Assembly (NCBI GenBank): GCA_903958395.1
Contig: CAJBSZ010000139.1
Location: 1 to 33,338, forward strand
Source: an uncultured bacterium
Lineage (GTDB): Bacteria; Verrucomicrobiota; Kiritimatiellia; CAIKKV01; CAITUY01
Length of the DNA stretch: 33,338 bases
Reading direction: 5' to 3'
The notes beneath the pieces are model-generated. The model saw nothing but the letters and a program-made list of their open reading frames with translations, did no database searches and had not been told where the DNA came from. This document shows positions 24,650 through 32,297 of the stretch, piece by piece. Position numbers and translations under genes: made by a program. Within the stretch, counting starts at the first letter, position 1. The number at the start of each line of letters is the position of its first letter.

Positions 24650-25492
24650 TCAGCGGCAGCCGGCATACTTTAAGATCTTGGAAAGCATGTCCTTCATATC
24701 CTTGCGGTGGACAATCATATCCACGAACCCGTGATCCACCAGGTATTCCGCAGTCTGGAAATCCTCGGGCAATTTCTGTTTGATGGTTTCCTCGATCACG
24801 CGGCGTCCGGCGAATCCGATCAGGCTGCGTGGCTCGGCGATATGAATATCGCCCACCATGGCAAAACTGGCCGAAACTCCGCCCGTGGTCGGGTCCGTCA
24901 TGATGGAGATATAGGGTAGATTGGCCTCCCGTAACTGGGCCAGTGCGGCGCATGTTTTAGGCATCTGCATCAGCGAAATAATGCCCTCGTGCATGCGGGC
25001 TCCGCCGGAAGCGGAGAGGATGATGTAGGGCAGCTTATGCCTGATTGCGTACAAGGCCGTCTGAAGGATTTTTTCCCCCGTTCCGCTGGCCAGACTGCCG
25101 CCCATGAACCGGAAGTCCATGATGGCAATGGCCACCTTGATGCCGTTGATTTTTCCTGCTCCGGTGGCCACCGATTCCTTCATGCCTGTTTTTTCGCAGT
25201 TTTCGACCGCTTTTTCAGCATAGGGGCCCTTGGAGTCAGAAAACTTAAGAGGGTCATTCCAGCTGACCTTGGCATTCAATTCAACAAAGGTTCCCGCATC
25301 CAGAAGCACATCAACCCGCTCTTTCCAAGTCAGGCGTTCATGAAAATGACACCGGTCGCAGACTTTCAGGTTTTTTTCCCACTCGTCCTTGTAAATGTGG
25401 GCTTTGCATGAAGGACACTGTATCCAGATATCCTCTTTCTTAGGGGATTCCGGTTTAGCGGCTATCTCTTTCGATTTGTGGAACCAAGCCAT
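24650..25492 (-). CDS. accD: Acetyl-CoA carboxylase carboxyltransferase subunit beta
   Basis: This 280-residue protein has the AccD N-terminal zinc ribbon C26-x2-C29...C45-x2-C48 (QCPSCKAHIY, VCDRCHFHERL). The crotonase-fold blocks SASGGARMHEGIISLMQM and PTTGGVSASFAMVGDIHIAEP and the end of the domain PEDFQTAEYLVDHGFVDMI follow. It pairs with AccA in the carboxyltransferase half-reaction. AAGGAGG lies about 11 bases before ATG 25492. It is the first gene of the accD-accA-biotin-carrier set, 49 bases after the outer-membrane protein gene on the same strand. No accC (biotin carboxylase) is present in the window. Confidence 0.96.
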   Translation of the reverse strand: MAWFHKSKEIAAKPESPKKEDIWIQCPSCKAHIYKDEWEKNLKVCDRCHFHERLTWKERVDVLLDAGTFVELNAKVSWNDPLKFSDSKGPYAEKAVENCEKTGMKESVATGAGKINGIKVAIAIMDFRFMGGSLASGTGEKILQTALYAIRHKLPYIILSASGGARMHEGIISLMQMPKTCAALAQLREANLPYISIMTDPTTGGVSASFAMVGDIHIAEPRSLIGFAGRRVIEETIKQKLPEDFQTAEYLVDHGFVDMIVHRKDMKDMLSKILKYAGCR

Positions 25493-25541
25493 AAGCCGTC
25501 AGGCCTCCTTGTAAAATGTTGCGTTGCAGATTGATGCGTGA

Positions 25542-26291
25542 TCAGAAGTGGAAATTGAAGCTGGCGCCAAGTCCGACGCCTTCGAATTTCTGAACTTCCA
25601 ATTTGAGCCCCATGTTCGGGTTGGGGTTGAGCTGAAGACCGCCGATCATGCCGAACATCTGATCCTCGTTTCGGTCACTCATCGACAAGGTTGAGATTGC
25701 CGGTCCAAAATAGAATCCAAGCCGATCCCAAATGCCGGGTTTTTCGGGCCGGGAATAAACGCTCATGGTGACGGAGGCGAAGAGTTCTGACAGGTTCTTG
25801 CCCGAACCACCCCAATTATCCTTAATGCTGACATTTCGGTAAAACGAATTGACGTCGACGCCGACCCAGTAATTGTCAATGTCGTTCCAGGGTTCCAGAA
25901 CCATGAAGTCCAATGCACGGAGGGTTCCCCCGAAGAGCCATTCCGCGTTGGAGCCTTGTTTGCCGTTTCCTGAGCCTACATCCGCTTCGCCCGCACCCCC
26001 GTAGAGGGTTAACCATTTTGTGACGTCAAATCCCACGGTTGCGAGGAGATGGTTGATCTTCGTGTCGGTGGCCCCACCGAAATCAGACTTCAAGGTCCGG
26101 TTTTGCTGCTGGACGCCTATGCCCAGGCTGACCTTGCGTGGCCCGCCGCTATGGATTGCATCGGCAAACCGGGTTGAGTCGCCGTTAAACAAGGCGCCTT
26201 GATAAGCCGATGAATCCGCTCCGGAAGCCATGACCGACGTGCTCATCGCGACACAGGACAGAACCGACAAGAGGTTTACATAGGTTTTCAT
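25542..26291 (-). CDS. Outer-membrane beta-barrel protein of unknown function
   Basis: This 249-residue protein has a signal peptide (MKTYVNLLSVLSCVAMSTSV, cleavage after MAS or close by). Alternating hydrophobic and polar segments typical of beta strands follow (KVSLGIGVQQQNR, KWLTLYGGAGEADVG, ELFASVTMSVYS, LGFYFGPAISTLSM). The C-terminus ends in an aromatic residue (GASFNFHF), as do substrates of the BAM assembly machine. This supports a small outer-membrane barrel in a diderm cell. I recognise no specific family. It follows the copper ATPase gene by 41 bases, but nothing else links it to metal export. Confidence 0.75.
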   Translation of the reverse strand: MKTYVNLLSVLSCVAMSTSVMASGADSSAYQGALFNGDSTRFADAIHSGGPRKVSLGIGVQQQNRTLKSDFGGATDTKINHLLATVGFDVTKWLTLYGGAGEADVGSGNGKQGSNAEWLFGGTLRALDFMVLEPWNDIDNYWVGVDVNSFYRNVSIKDNWGGSGKNLSELFASVTMSVYSRPEKPGIWDRLGFYFGPAISTLSMSDRNEDQMFGMIGGLQLNPNPNMGLKLEVQKFEGVGLGASFNFHF

Positions 26292-26332
26292 ATGCGGGGG
26301 ATACTAGCCGTTCAAAGAGGAACCTTTCAAGG

Positions 26333-28537
26333 TCAAATTTTAGCCCGTCGCAGGCGCAGGGCATTGGCGATGACCGAGACCGAGCTGAAACTCATGGCCG
26401 CTGCGGCCAGCGTGGGGCTCAGGAGAAGTCCAAAGGCCGGGTAAAGCGCTCCCGCAGCAAGGGGAATTCCAGCCATATTGTAGGAAAATGCCCAGAACAG
26501 GTTCTGGCGAATGTTCCGCATGACAGCCCGGCTGAGCAGGATCGCCCCTTCAATTCCCCGGAGATCCCCTTTAACCAGCACCACGCCGGCGCTCTCCATT
26601 GCCACATCAGTGCCTGTCCCCATCGCAATTCCCACATCGGCGGCGGACAGGGCAGGGGCGTCATTGATCCCGTCCCCCGCCATCACCACTCGGCGTCCTT
26701 CGGCTTTCAAGGAGTGGATGATCTCCCACTTCCCGGCTGGCGTCACGCCGGCGTGAACCTCATCGATCCCCAGTGGCCCGGCGATGGCCTCAGCGGCAGC
26801 GGAATGATCCCCGGTCAACATTACAATCCTCAATCCCATGTGATGCAAGGCCTTGATCGCCGCCGGGGTAGTGTCCCGGACTCGATCCGCCAGGGCAATG
26901 GTTCCAAGGATTGTCCCGTCCACCGAAACAGAAACCAGGGTTTCCCCGTTCTGGAAGGCGGGGTGAGGCCCGGTAGCTTTCTGAATACGAACGGCTCTGC
27001 CTGCCACGAGTCCGGCAACCCCTTCGCCGGCCATGGATTCAAATCCGGCCGCAGGTTCCGGCGTGATGCCCTGTTCACCCGCGTAGTGCACGATGGCCTT
27101 TCCTATAGGGTGTTCGCTATGAATTTCCACGGAAGCCGCCCACCTGAGGAGTTCTGTTTCCTTTATGGGGCCCTGCACCGCGACGACCCGGGGCCGCCCT
27201 TCAGTCAAAGTTCCGGTCTTATCCACCACCACGGTGTCGACGCTTCCCAGCTGTTCGAGTACCTCGGCATTCCGGAAGAGGATGCCGGCCCGTGCCCCGC
27301 GTCCCATGCCAACCATGACCGCCATCGGGGTTGCCAGGCCGAGGGCACAGGGGCAGGCCACAATCAGGACGGAGACGGCACTGACGAGGGCATGGGCCAG
27401 TCTCGGTTCCGGCCCCAGCCCCATCCAGGCAATGACTGCCGTTAAAGCGGCTACGACCACCACAGGAACAAATACGGCGGCTGCCCGGTCTGCCGCGTGC
27501 TGAACCGGCGCCCGGCTGCGCTGGGCCTCGGCCACCATGTGAAGGATGCGTGCGAAAAGGGTGTCTGCCCCCACTTTGTCAGCCCTCATCACAAAGGAGC
27601 CCGAAAGCGTGATGGCGCCCGCCGCAACAGGGATTCCTGGAACCCCCTCTATCGGGAGGGATTCTCCGGTCAGGAGCGAGTTGTCGAGCGAGCTTTGGCC
27701 TTCCAGAATGATTCCGTCTACCGGCACCTTGCCGCCCGGCTTGACCCGGATCCGGTCGCCCACCAGAACTTCGTTTAATGAAACCTCGGTTTCCTCGCCG
27801 TTTCGGATGACAAAGGCGGTGGTGGGCGCCAGCTTCAATAGTTCCCGGATAGCGGCACCGGTTTTGGTCCGCGCGCGCAGTTCCATGACCTGTCCCAGCA
27901 AGACCAGTATGATGATCGTGGAGGCGGCCTCAAAATAAACCGGAACTTCCCCCATATGCCGGAATGAGTCCGGAAAAATACCCGGCGCCAGAATCGCCAG
28001 AACACTGGCCCCATACGCCGTTCCAGTGCCCAGCCCGATGAGGGTGAACATGTTCAGGTTACGCGAGGCTAACGACTGCCACGCCCGCTGAAAGAAAGGC
28101 AGGCCGCACCCCAGAACGACCGGGGTCGCCAGGATCAGTTCGAGCCAACGGGATACCCGGGGCGAAATGAGATGATGGAGGCCGGGGAAGACCATGGGGC
28201 CCATGGCGAGCAGGAAAAGGGGGATCCCGAAGACCAGTCCGATTTTGAAGCGCCGGGTCATGTCATCCAGCTCGGAGGTGTCTTCCCCAGTTCCCATTCC
28301 GCTGCTTTCAAGCGCCATGCCGCATTTCGGGCAAGTGCCCGGCTTCTCGCTTTCAACCCCCTCGCACATGGGGCAGAAATAGGGGAGAGTGGACGCGTGT
28401 GCCGCCGGAACGGGGGCAAGGCCGAGGAATTTCCGGCGACAGAACTCACAGCAGAAGAAGAAGGTCTCGCCATTCCTGACGGCCGATAGCGCCGTCTTCT
28501 CATCCACCGTCATGCCGCATAGGGGGTCTATTACCAT
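26333..28537 (-). CDS. copA: Copper-exporting P1B-type ATPase
   Basis: This 734-residue pump has two N-terminal metal-binding modules in place of the usual CXXC ferredoxin-like domains: a YHS/TRASH-like segment (about 1-38, DPLCGMTV...FFCCEFC) and a heavy-metal-binding segment (about 52-78, YFCPMCEG...CPKCGMAL). Core motifs are GES, CPC at 395-397, the phosphorylated D439 in DKTGTLT, S-E-H476-P477 and GDGINDAP (621-628). The last helices carry SYN and MSFSS, the signature of the Cu(I)-exporting IB-1 subgroup. It should move Cu(I) out of the cytoplasm using ATP. ATG 28537 fits the family N-terminus although the ribosome site is poor. An AraC-type gene lies upstream on the same strand. Confidence 0.93.
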   Translation of the reverse strand: MVIDPLCGMTVDEKTALSAVRNGETFFFCCEFCRRKFLGLAPVPAAHASTLPYFCPMCEGVESEKPGTCPKCGMALESSGMGTGEDTSELDDMTRRFKIGLVFGIPLFLLAMGPMVFPGLHHLISPRVSRWLELILATPVVLGCGLPFFQRAWQSLASRNLNMFTLIGLGTGTAYGASVLAILAPGIFPDSFRHMGEVPVYFEAASTIIILVLLGQVMELRARTKTGAAIRELLKLAPTTAFVIRNGEETEVSLNEVLVGDRIRVKPGGKVPVDGIILEGQSSLDNSLLTGESLPIEGVPGIPVAAGAITLSGSFVMRADKVGADTLFARILHMVAEAQRSRAPVQHAADRAAAVFVPVVVVAALTAVIAWMGLGPEPRLAHALVSAVSVLIVACPCALGLATPMAVMVGMGRGARAGILFRNAEVLEQLGSVDTVVVDKTGTLTEGRPRVVAVQGPIKETELLRWAASVEIHSEHPIGKAIVHYAGEQGITPEPAAGFESMAGEGVAGLVAGRAVRIQKATGPHPAFQNGETLVSVSVDGTILGTIALADRVRDTTPAAIKALHHMGLRIVMLTGDHSAAAEAIAGPLGIDEVHAGVTPAGKWEIIHSLKAEGRRVVMAGDGINDAPALSAADVGIAMGTGTDVAMESAGVVLVKGDLRGIEGAILLSRAVMRNIRQNLFWAFSYNMAGIPLAAGALYPAFGLLLSPTLAAAAMSFSSVSVIANALRLRRAKI

Positions 28538-28584
28538 CCCTCACTATTTCCCCAGTTCCGGGGACAAGCAAGGATTTTCTGATT

Positions 28585-29475
28585 TCAACCTTTTCTCATT
28601 TTCCGGTGCTCGCGTGGAGAATGTCCGATGGTTTTGCGGAAGAGGCGGGAGAAATAGTAGGGGTCGTCGTACCCGGCCTTTACGGCGATTTCGCGGATCG
28701 TGAGCGGGGTGGTGTCCATGAGCCTGCAGGCGAGCCGCATCCTTTGCTGGATCAGGAATTGCAGGGGAGCGACTCCGGTCTGGCGCTGGAACAGGAGGGA
28801 GAAATGAGCCGCGGATAACCCCGCATGACGGGCCAGGGCGTTCCGGGTCAGGGGTTCGACGCAGTGCTCCATGATATAGGTGACAGTGGGTTGGAGGTCA
28901 TGTGAGGCGGGTGCCCGGAGGGTGGGGGAATAGGCCTGATTATGGAAGAATATCAGTCCCAGTAGGTGGTGGCAGAGTTGGGCCAGATAGAGGATATTCG
29001 ACTGGCTGTACGCATCCGCGATGGCGGAGGTGGCGGAACAGAAGATGGATTCCAGTCCAGCGATGCACGCCGGAGCCAGCGGCAGCCTGAATTCACCATC
29101 AGGCAGAAGCCGCAGGTATAAGTCCGCGTCACTGCCCTTGAAATGAATCCAGTGGATCGACCACGGCTCCTGTTCGTCGGCCTCGTAACGGTGCGGTACT
29201 CCCTTGGGAATCAATAGTGCCTGACCGGCCTCCAGCAGGCTGTTGTGCCCCTGAACCTCGAACCGGCCTTTTCCTGCCACACAAACTATCAGGATGTTCT
29301 CATCGGCGCCCTCCGCCCGCTTCCGGTAATGGTGCCGGGCCTTTGGATACCAGCCTATATCACTGATGTAAAGCGGCTGCATGAGCGGGTGCAGGCAATC
29401 CCGTTCCAGGATGGGGCGCGGAATCATGTGCAGGATCTGCCCCCGGAATCCTTCGCTTTTCTTGAGTGTATTCAT
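28585..29475 (-). CDS. AraC-family transcriptional regulator with cupin-like sensor domain
   Basis: This 296-residue regulator has an N-terminal cupin-type ligand-binding half (about 10-165; GRFEVQGHNSLLEAGQALLIPKGVPHRY is the barrel core) and a C-terminal double helix-turn-helix (about 200-295; LTRNALARHAGLSAAHFSLLF, TIREIAVKAGYDDPYYFSRLFRKTIGHSP). Such proteins usually sense a sugar and activate catabolic genes. The track begins at ATG 29526, but that would put a 12-bp-stem palindrome inside the coding region. I prefer ATG 29475 (MNTLKKSEGF), which leaves the palindrome just upstream as a possible control site. The next gene on this strand is the copper ATPase, an unexpected pairing, so its true targets may be elsewhere. 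Confidence 0.87.
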   Translation of the reverse strand: MNTLKKSEGFRGQILHMIPRPILERDCLHPLMQPLYISDIGWYPKARHHYRKRAEGADENILIVCVAGKGRFEVQGHNSLLEAGQALLIPKGVPHRYEADEQEPWSIHWIHFKGSDADLYLRLLPDGEFRLPLAPACIAGLESIFCSATSAIADAYSQSNILYLAQLCHHLLGLIFFHNQAYSPTLRAPASHDLQPTVTYIMEHCVEPLTRNALARHAGLSAAHFSLLFQRQTGVAPLQFLIQQRMRLACRLMDTTPLTIREIAVKAGYDDPYYFSRLFRKTIGHSPREHRKMRKG

Positions 29476-29496
29476 GGATAACGCGCTGACTTTCTC

Positions 29497-29526
29497 ATGC
29501 CCAAGTTGGCCTGTCAACTTGGGCAT
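29497..29526. promoter_or_regulatory. Inverted repeat upstream of the AraC-type regulator
   Basis: ATGCCCAAGTTG (29497-29508) and CAACTTGGGCAT (29515-29526) are perfect reverse complements separated by six bases. The element lies 22 bases upstream of the preferred AraC start and in the divergent gap toward MGMT. It could be an operator for autoregulation. As RNA it could form a strong hairpin, but no T-tract follows on either strand. Confidence 0.45.
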
Positions 29527-29563
29527 TATAACGGGTTACCCTCCCGCTCAGGGCAGGTCAGGC

Positions 29564-29611
29564 GCGGCACCGTAGCCGCCGCTGCTAAGCGGTGGCCGGA
29601 TCATGTCTGGA
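29564..29611. repeat. GC-rich palindromic element, likely diverged relative of the one at 13680
   Basis: Two short hairpins, GCGGC/GCCGC (29564-29579) and CCGCT/AGCGG (29579-29592), are followed by CCGGATCATGTCTGGA. The 11-mer TCATGTCTGGA is identical to 13762-13772, and both copies are preceded by a CCGG-containing segment. The matching left outer arm is not evident, so this may be a truncated or decayed copy. Confidence 0.5.
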
Positions 29612-29684
29612 TTATTATGGGAACATTAAGGCTTTGTCCCATTGACCGTTGTTTTTTCAAGTCGTGTATGGTAGTAACGAATGG

Positions 29685-29993
29685 ATGAGGGTTACTCCTT
29701 TCCAGCAGCGTGTCTATGATCTGGTGGCTCGTATTCCCCGGGGCCGGGTGGCGACCTATAGAGATATTGCCGACCGGCTTGGGTGTGGCTCGGCCCGCGC
29801 GGTCGGCCAGGCGTTAAAGAGGAATCCCTTCGCGCCCAGGGTGCCCTGTCATCGTGTCGTCAGCTCGGACCTGACCCTGGGGGGCTTTCAGGGTAAAATT
29901 TCAGGCGCAGCCATCCGCCGCAAGTTGCGCTTGCTGGAAGGCGAGGGGATCCGTTTTACAAAGGGGAGGCTCGATGAATCCTGTCGGTACTAA
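29685..29993 (+). CDS. Methylated-DNA--protein-cysteine methyltransferase, short (C-terminal domain only)
   Basis: This 102-residue protein matches only the catalytic C-terminal domain of Ogt/MGMT. TPFQQRVYDLVARIPRGRVATYRDIADRLG leads into the DNA-binding helix (SARAVGQALKRNPFAPRVPC) and the acceptor C55 in PCHRV. Because the active Cys is present it is more like an MGMT than an alkyltransferase-like (ATL) protein. It would remove O6-alkyl groups from guanine in a suicide reaction. The track's TTG 29649 start adds a non-conserved tail; ATG 29685 fits the family, although no good ribosome site is seen. The 3' end overlaps bioA by 20 bases. Confidence 0.85.
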   Translation: MRVTPFQQRVYDLVARIPRGRVATYRDIADRLGCGSARAVGQALKRNPFAPRVPCHRVVSSDLTLGGFQGKISGAAIRRKLRLLEGEGIRFTKGRLDESCRY

Positions 29994-31284
29994 CATCTGG
30001 CACCCCTATACCCGCTTCTCCGCCTTCTCGGACAAAGCGTTGCCGGTGATCACTCATGGCGAAGGCGCTTTCCTTTATGACGACCAGGGTCGGAAATACC
30101 TGGATGCCATCTCCTCATGGTGGGCCTGCAACCTGGGGCATGGCCATCCCCGCATTGTTGAGGCGATCATCCGGCAGACCCGGGAGCTGCAGCACAGTAT
30201 TCTTGGAAACCTGTCCCATCCCCGCGCCATGGAACTGGCGTCAATGATAAACGGGTTATTTCCCGACGATCGGCGCGTGATGTTCGCCAGCGATGGATCC
30301 TGTGCTGTGGAGGCGGCGCTGAAGATCGCGCTCCAGTACTGGTATAACATCGGGAAACCGGACAAGACGAAATTTGTGGCGCTCGATTTCGCCTATCACG
30401 GCGATACGCTTGGCGCGGTTTCGGTGGGCTATCTCGAGCCGTTTCACAAACCCTTCAAAAGCGCGCTTTTTCAGGTTTTCCAAGCTCCCTCACCCTGTTG
30501 CGGGACCTGCGCTTTCCACGAAACGGAACAGGTCTGCCTGAGCGAATGTTTTGACACGATGCGGATGCTGCTCAAGCAGCACGCCCATGAGCTGGCGGCC
30601 GTTATCCTGGAGCCCATGTGCCAGGGATCAGGCGGGATGAGGATTCAAAATCCAGAATACCTGAGGCGTCTTTCGCAGCTTTGCCGGGATGAGGGGGTGT
30701 TGTTGATTGCCGATGAGATTGCCGTGGGAATGGGGCGCACGGGAAAGATGTTCGCCTGCGACCATGCGGGGATAGCGGCCGATATTGTCTGCCTCTGGAA
30801 AAGTCTTTCGGCCGGGTATCTGCCGATCAGCGCGGCAGTGGCGCGGAGTGCCATTTACGAAACATTCAGCGACAAGCCCGAGGATCATACTTTTTATCAT
30901 GGTCATACTTTTGCCGGGAACCCGATCGCCGCCGCCGCGGCGGTTGAGACATTGCGCGTCTATCAGGAGGAGGGAATCGTCGCCCAGTCTGCCGCCATGG
31001 GTAGGGTTCTGGCAGAGGAACTTCAGGGTCTTTCCGCTCTTCCCGGCGTTCGCAATGTCCGCTCGCTGGGTATGATCGGCGTGGTGGAGCTGGACGATGA
31101 CAAAGAAGGGCAGGGCACCCGGCGCGCCATCCTGGTTCGCGACCGCTTGCGTGAAAACGGGATTCTCCTGCGTCCGCTGGGCCCGGTCATCTATGTCATG
31201 CCACCCCTCATCACTCCAGAACCGGTTCTTCGTTATCTCGTGCAGGCGATGGGAAAAGTGATTTCAGGAACGCCTCTAGCTTGA
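29974..31284 (+). CDS. bioA: Adenosylmethionine--8-amino-7-oxononanoate aminotransferase
   Basis: This 436-residue fold-type I PLP enzyme of biotin synthesis converts KAPA to DAPA with SAM as amino donor. Diagnostic blocks are IWHPYTRFSAF, YLDAISSWWACNLGHGHPRI, ILEPMCQGSGGM, LIADEIAVGMGRTGKMFACDHAG and the PLP-binding K276 in LWKSLSAGYLPIS. GGGAGG lies about 6 bases before ATG 29974, and the start overlaps the MGMT gene by 20 bases. No other bio gene is nearby. The link to biotin fits the biotin-dependent carboxyltransferase genes a few kilobases away on the other strand, though they are not cotranscribed. Confidence 0.93.
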   Translation: MNPVGTNIWHPYTRFSAFSDKALPVITHGEGAFLYDDQGRKYLDAISSWWACNLGHGHPRIVEAIIRQTRELQHSILGNLSHPRAMELASMINGLFPDDRRVMFASDGSCAVEAALKIALQYWYNIGKPDKTKFVALDFAYHGDTLGAVSVGYLEPFHKPFKSALFQVFQAPSPCCGTCAFHETEQVCLSECFDTMRMLLKQHAHELAAVILEPMCQGSGGMRIQNPEYLRRLSQLCRDEGVLLIADEIAVGMGRTGKMFACDHAGIAADIVCLWKSLSAGYLPISAAVARSAIYETFSDKPEDHTFYHGHTFAGNPIAAAAAVETLRVYQEEGIVAQSAAMGRVLAEELQGLSALPGVRNVRSLGMIGVVELDDDKEGQGTRRAILVRDRLRENGILLRPLGPVIYVMPPLITPEPVLRYLVQAMGKVISGTPLA

Positions 31285-31317
31285 CAGTCAGGAGGGCGTT
31301 TGATAACTCCGCGCGCC

Positions 31318-32265
31318 ATGAAAAACGAGAACCTCACCCTTTTTGCGCCTGCCAAGATCAATTTAACGCTGGAGGTTTTTGGAAAGCGGGCGGACGGATA
31401 TCACGACCTCCGGAGCCTCGTTGTTCCGGTATCCCTGTATGACGTTTTGACCCTGACGCCTCTGGACGCGGATATTGAGGTGTCCTGTGAAGTGGTCGGA
31501 TTGCCGGGTGAGAATCTTCCGATGCTGCCTGCTCCCCGGGATAATCTGGCGGTGCGTGCGGCCCACTTGCTCCGCGAGGTTACAGGGTGTTGCGGGGGTG
31601 CCCGAATCCATATTCGCAAGGAAATTCCGATTGGCGGGGGAATGGGCGGGGGAAGCGCGGATGCGGCGGCGGCGCTGACGGGGTTGAACCGTCTGTGGGG
31701 GACGGGATTGTCGATCGAGGCTCTGATGGAACTGGGCGCTCGTTTGGGGAGTGATATCCCGGCGATGGTGTATGGAAAGGCCGTCTGTATGGAGGGGCGG
31801 GGGGAGAAAATCACCCCTGTGCCCACTTGCTGGACGGCGGGAACGGAGTGGTGGATTGTCGTCGTCAACCCCGGATTCAACGTCCCCACGGGAGATATTT
31901 ACAGGCGATTTAGATCGGGGTTGACTTCGAATGAAGAAACCTTTATCAATGCACGCTTTGCGCTTGAAAGGGGCGACCGGAAACTGGCTTGTGCCAGCTT
32001 GGTGAATTCCCTTGAGGCGCCGGTTTACGATAAATATCCGCTCCTGGCGAGTGTGGCCGGAAGGCTGAAATCGGCGGGTGCGGACGGTGTTTTGTTGTCG
32101 GGCAGCGGAGCCTCGGTGTTTGCAGTGGCCGAGAATCACGGACAGGCCCTGGTGATCGAGGCGCGAATGAAGCGCGAAAACGGTTCGTGGTTGTGGTCAC
32201 GAGTCGCGCAAATATTGCCCGATGGTGTAATGGTAGCACACGGCCCTTTGGAGGCTAGAGTCTAG
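31318..32265 (+). CDS. ispE: 4-diphosphocytidyl-2-C-methyl-D-erythritol kinase
   Basis: This GHMP kinase of the MEP isoprenoid pathway has about 315 residues. The catalytic Lys K13 lies in APAKINLTLEV, the ATP-binding loop is PIGGGMGGGSADAAAALTGL (about 104-123), and the catalytic Asp D146 lies in GSDIPAMVYGK. GSGASVFAV marks the third GHMP motif. ATG 31318 fits family N-termini. TTG 31300 is an alternative with AGGAGG four bases upstream and would add six residues. The stop codon at 32263-32265 lies inside the downstream tRNA-Gln gene, so residues 300-315 (LPDGVMVAHGPLEARV) are encoded by tRNA sequence and are unlike normal IspE ends. Confidence 0.92.
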   Translation: MKNENLTLFAPAKINLTLEVFGKRADGYHDLRSLVVPVSLYDVLTLTPLDADIEVSCEVVGLPGENLPMLPAPRDNLAVRAAHLLREVTGCCGGARIHIRKEIPIGGGMGGGSADAAAALTGLNRLWGTGLSIEALMELGARLGSDIPAMVYGKAVCMEGRGEKITPVPTCWTAGTEWWIVVVNPGFNVPTGDIYRRFRSGLTSNEETFINARFALERGDRKLACASLVNSLEAPVYDKYPLLASVAGRLKSAGADGVLLSGSGASVFAVAENHGQALVIEARMKRENGSWLWSRVAQILPDGVMVAHGPLEARV

Positions 32266-32289
32266 GTTCGAGTCCTAGTCGGGCAACCA
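32216..32289 (+). tRNA. tRNA-Gln(UUG)
   Basis: A complete cloverleaf can be drawn. The acceptor stem is TGCCCGA/TCGGGCA, the D arm GTGT/GCAC, the anticodon stem CGGCC/GGCTA with loop CTTTGGA, and the T arm CTAGG/CCTAG with loop TTCGAGT. The discriminator is A and CCA is encoded. The anticodon TTG is at 32248-32250, and the U1-A72 pair is typical of tRNA-Gln. The outermost anticodon-stem pair is C-A, a mismatch. The 5' 50 bases overlap the end of ispE on the same strand, and prs starts 9-27 bases after the CCA. Confidence 0.93.
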
Positions 32290-32297
32290 TCTGGCAG

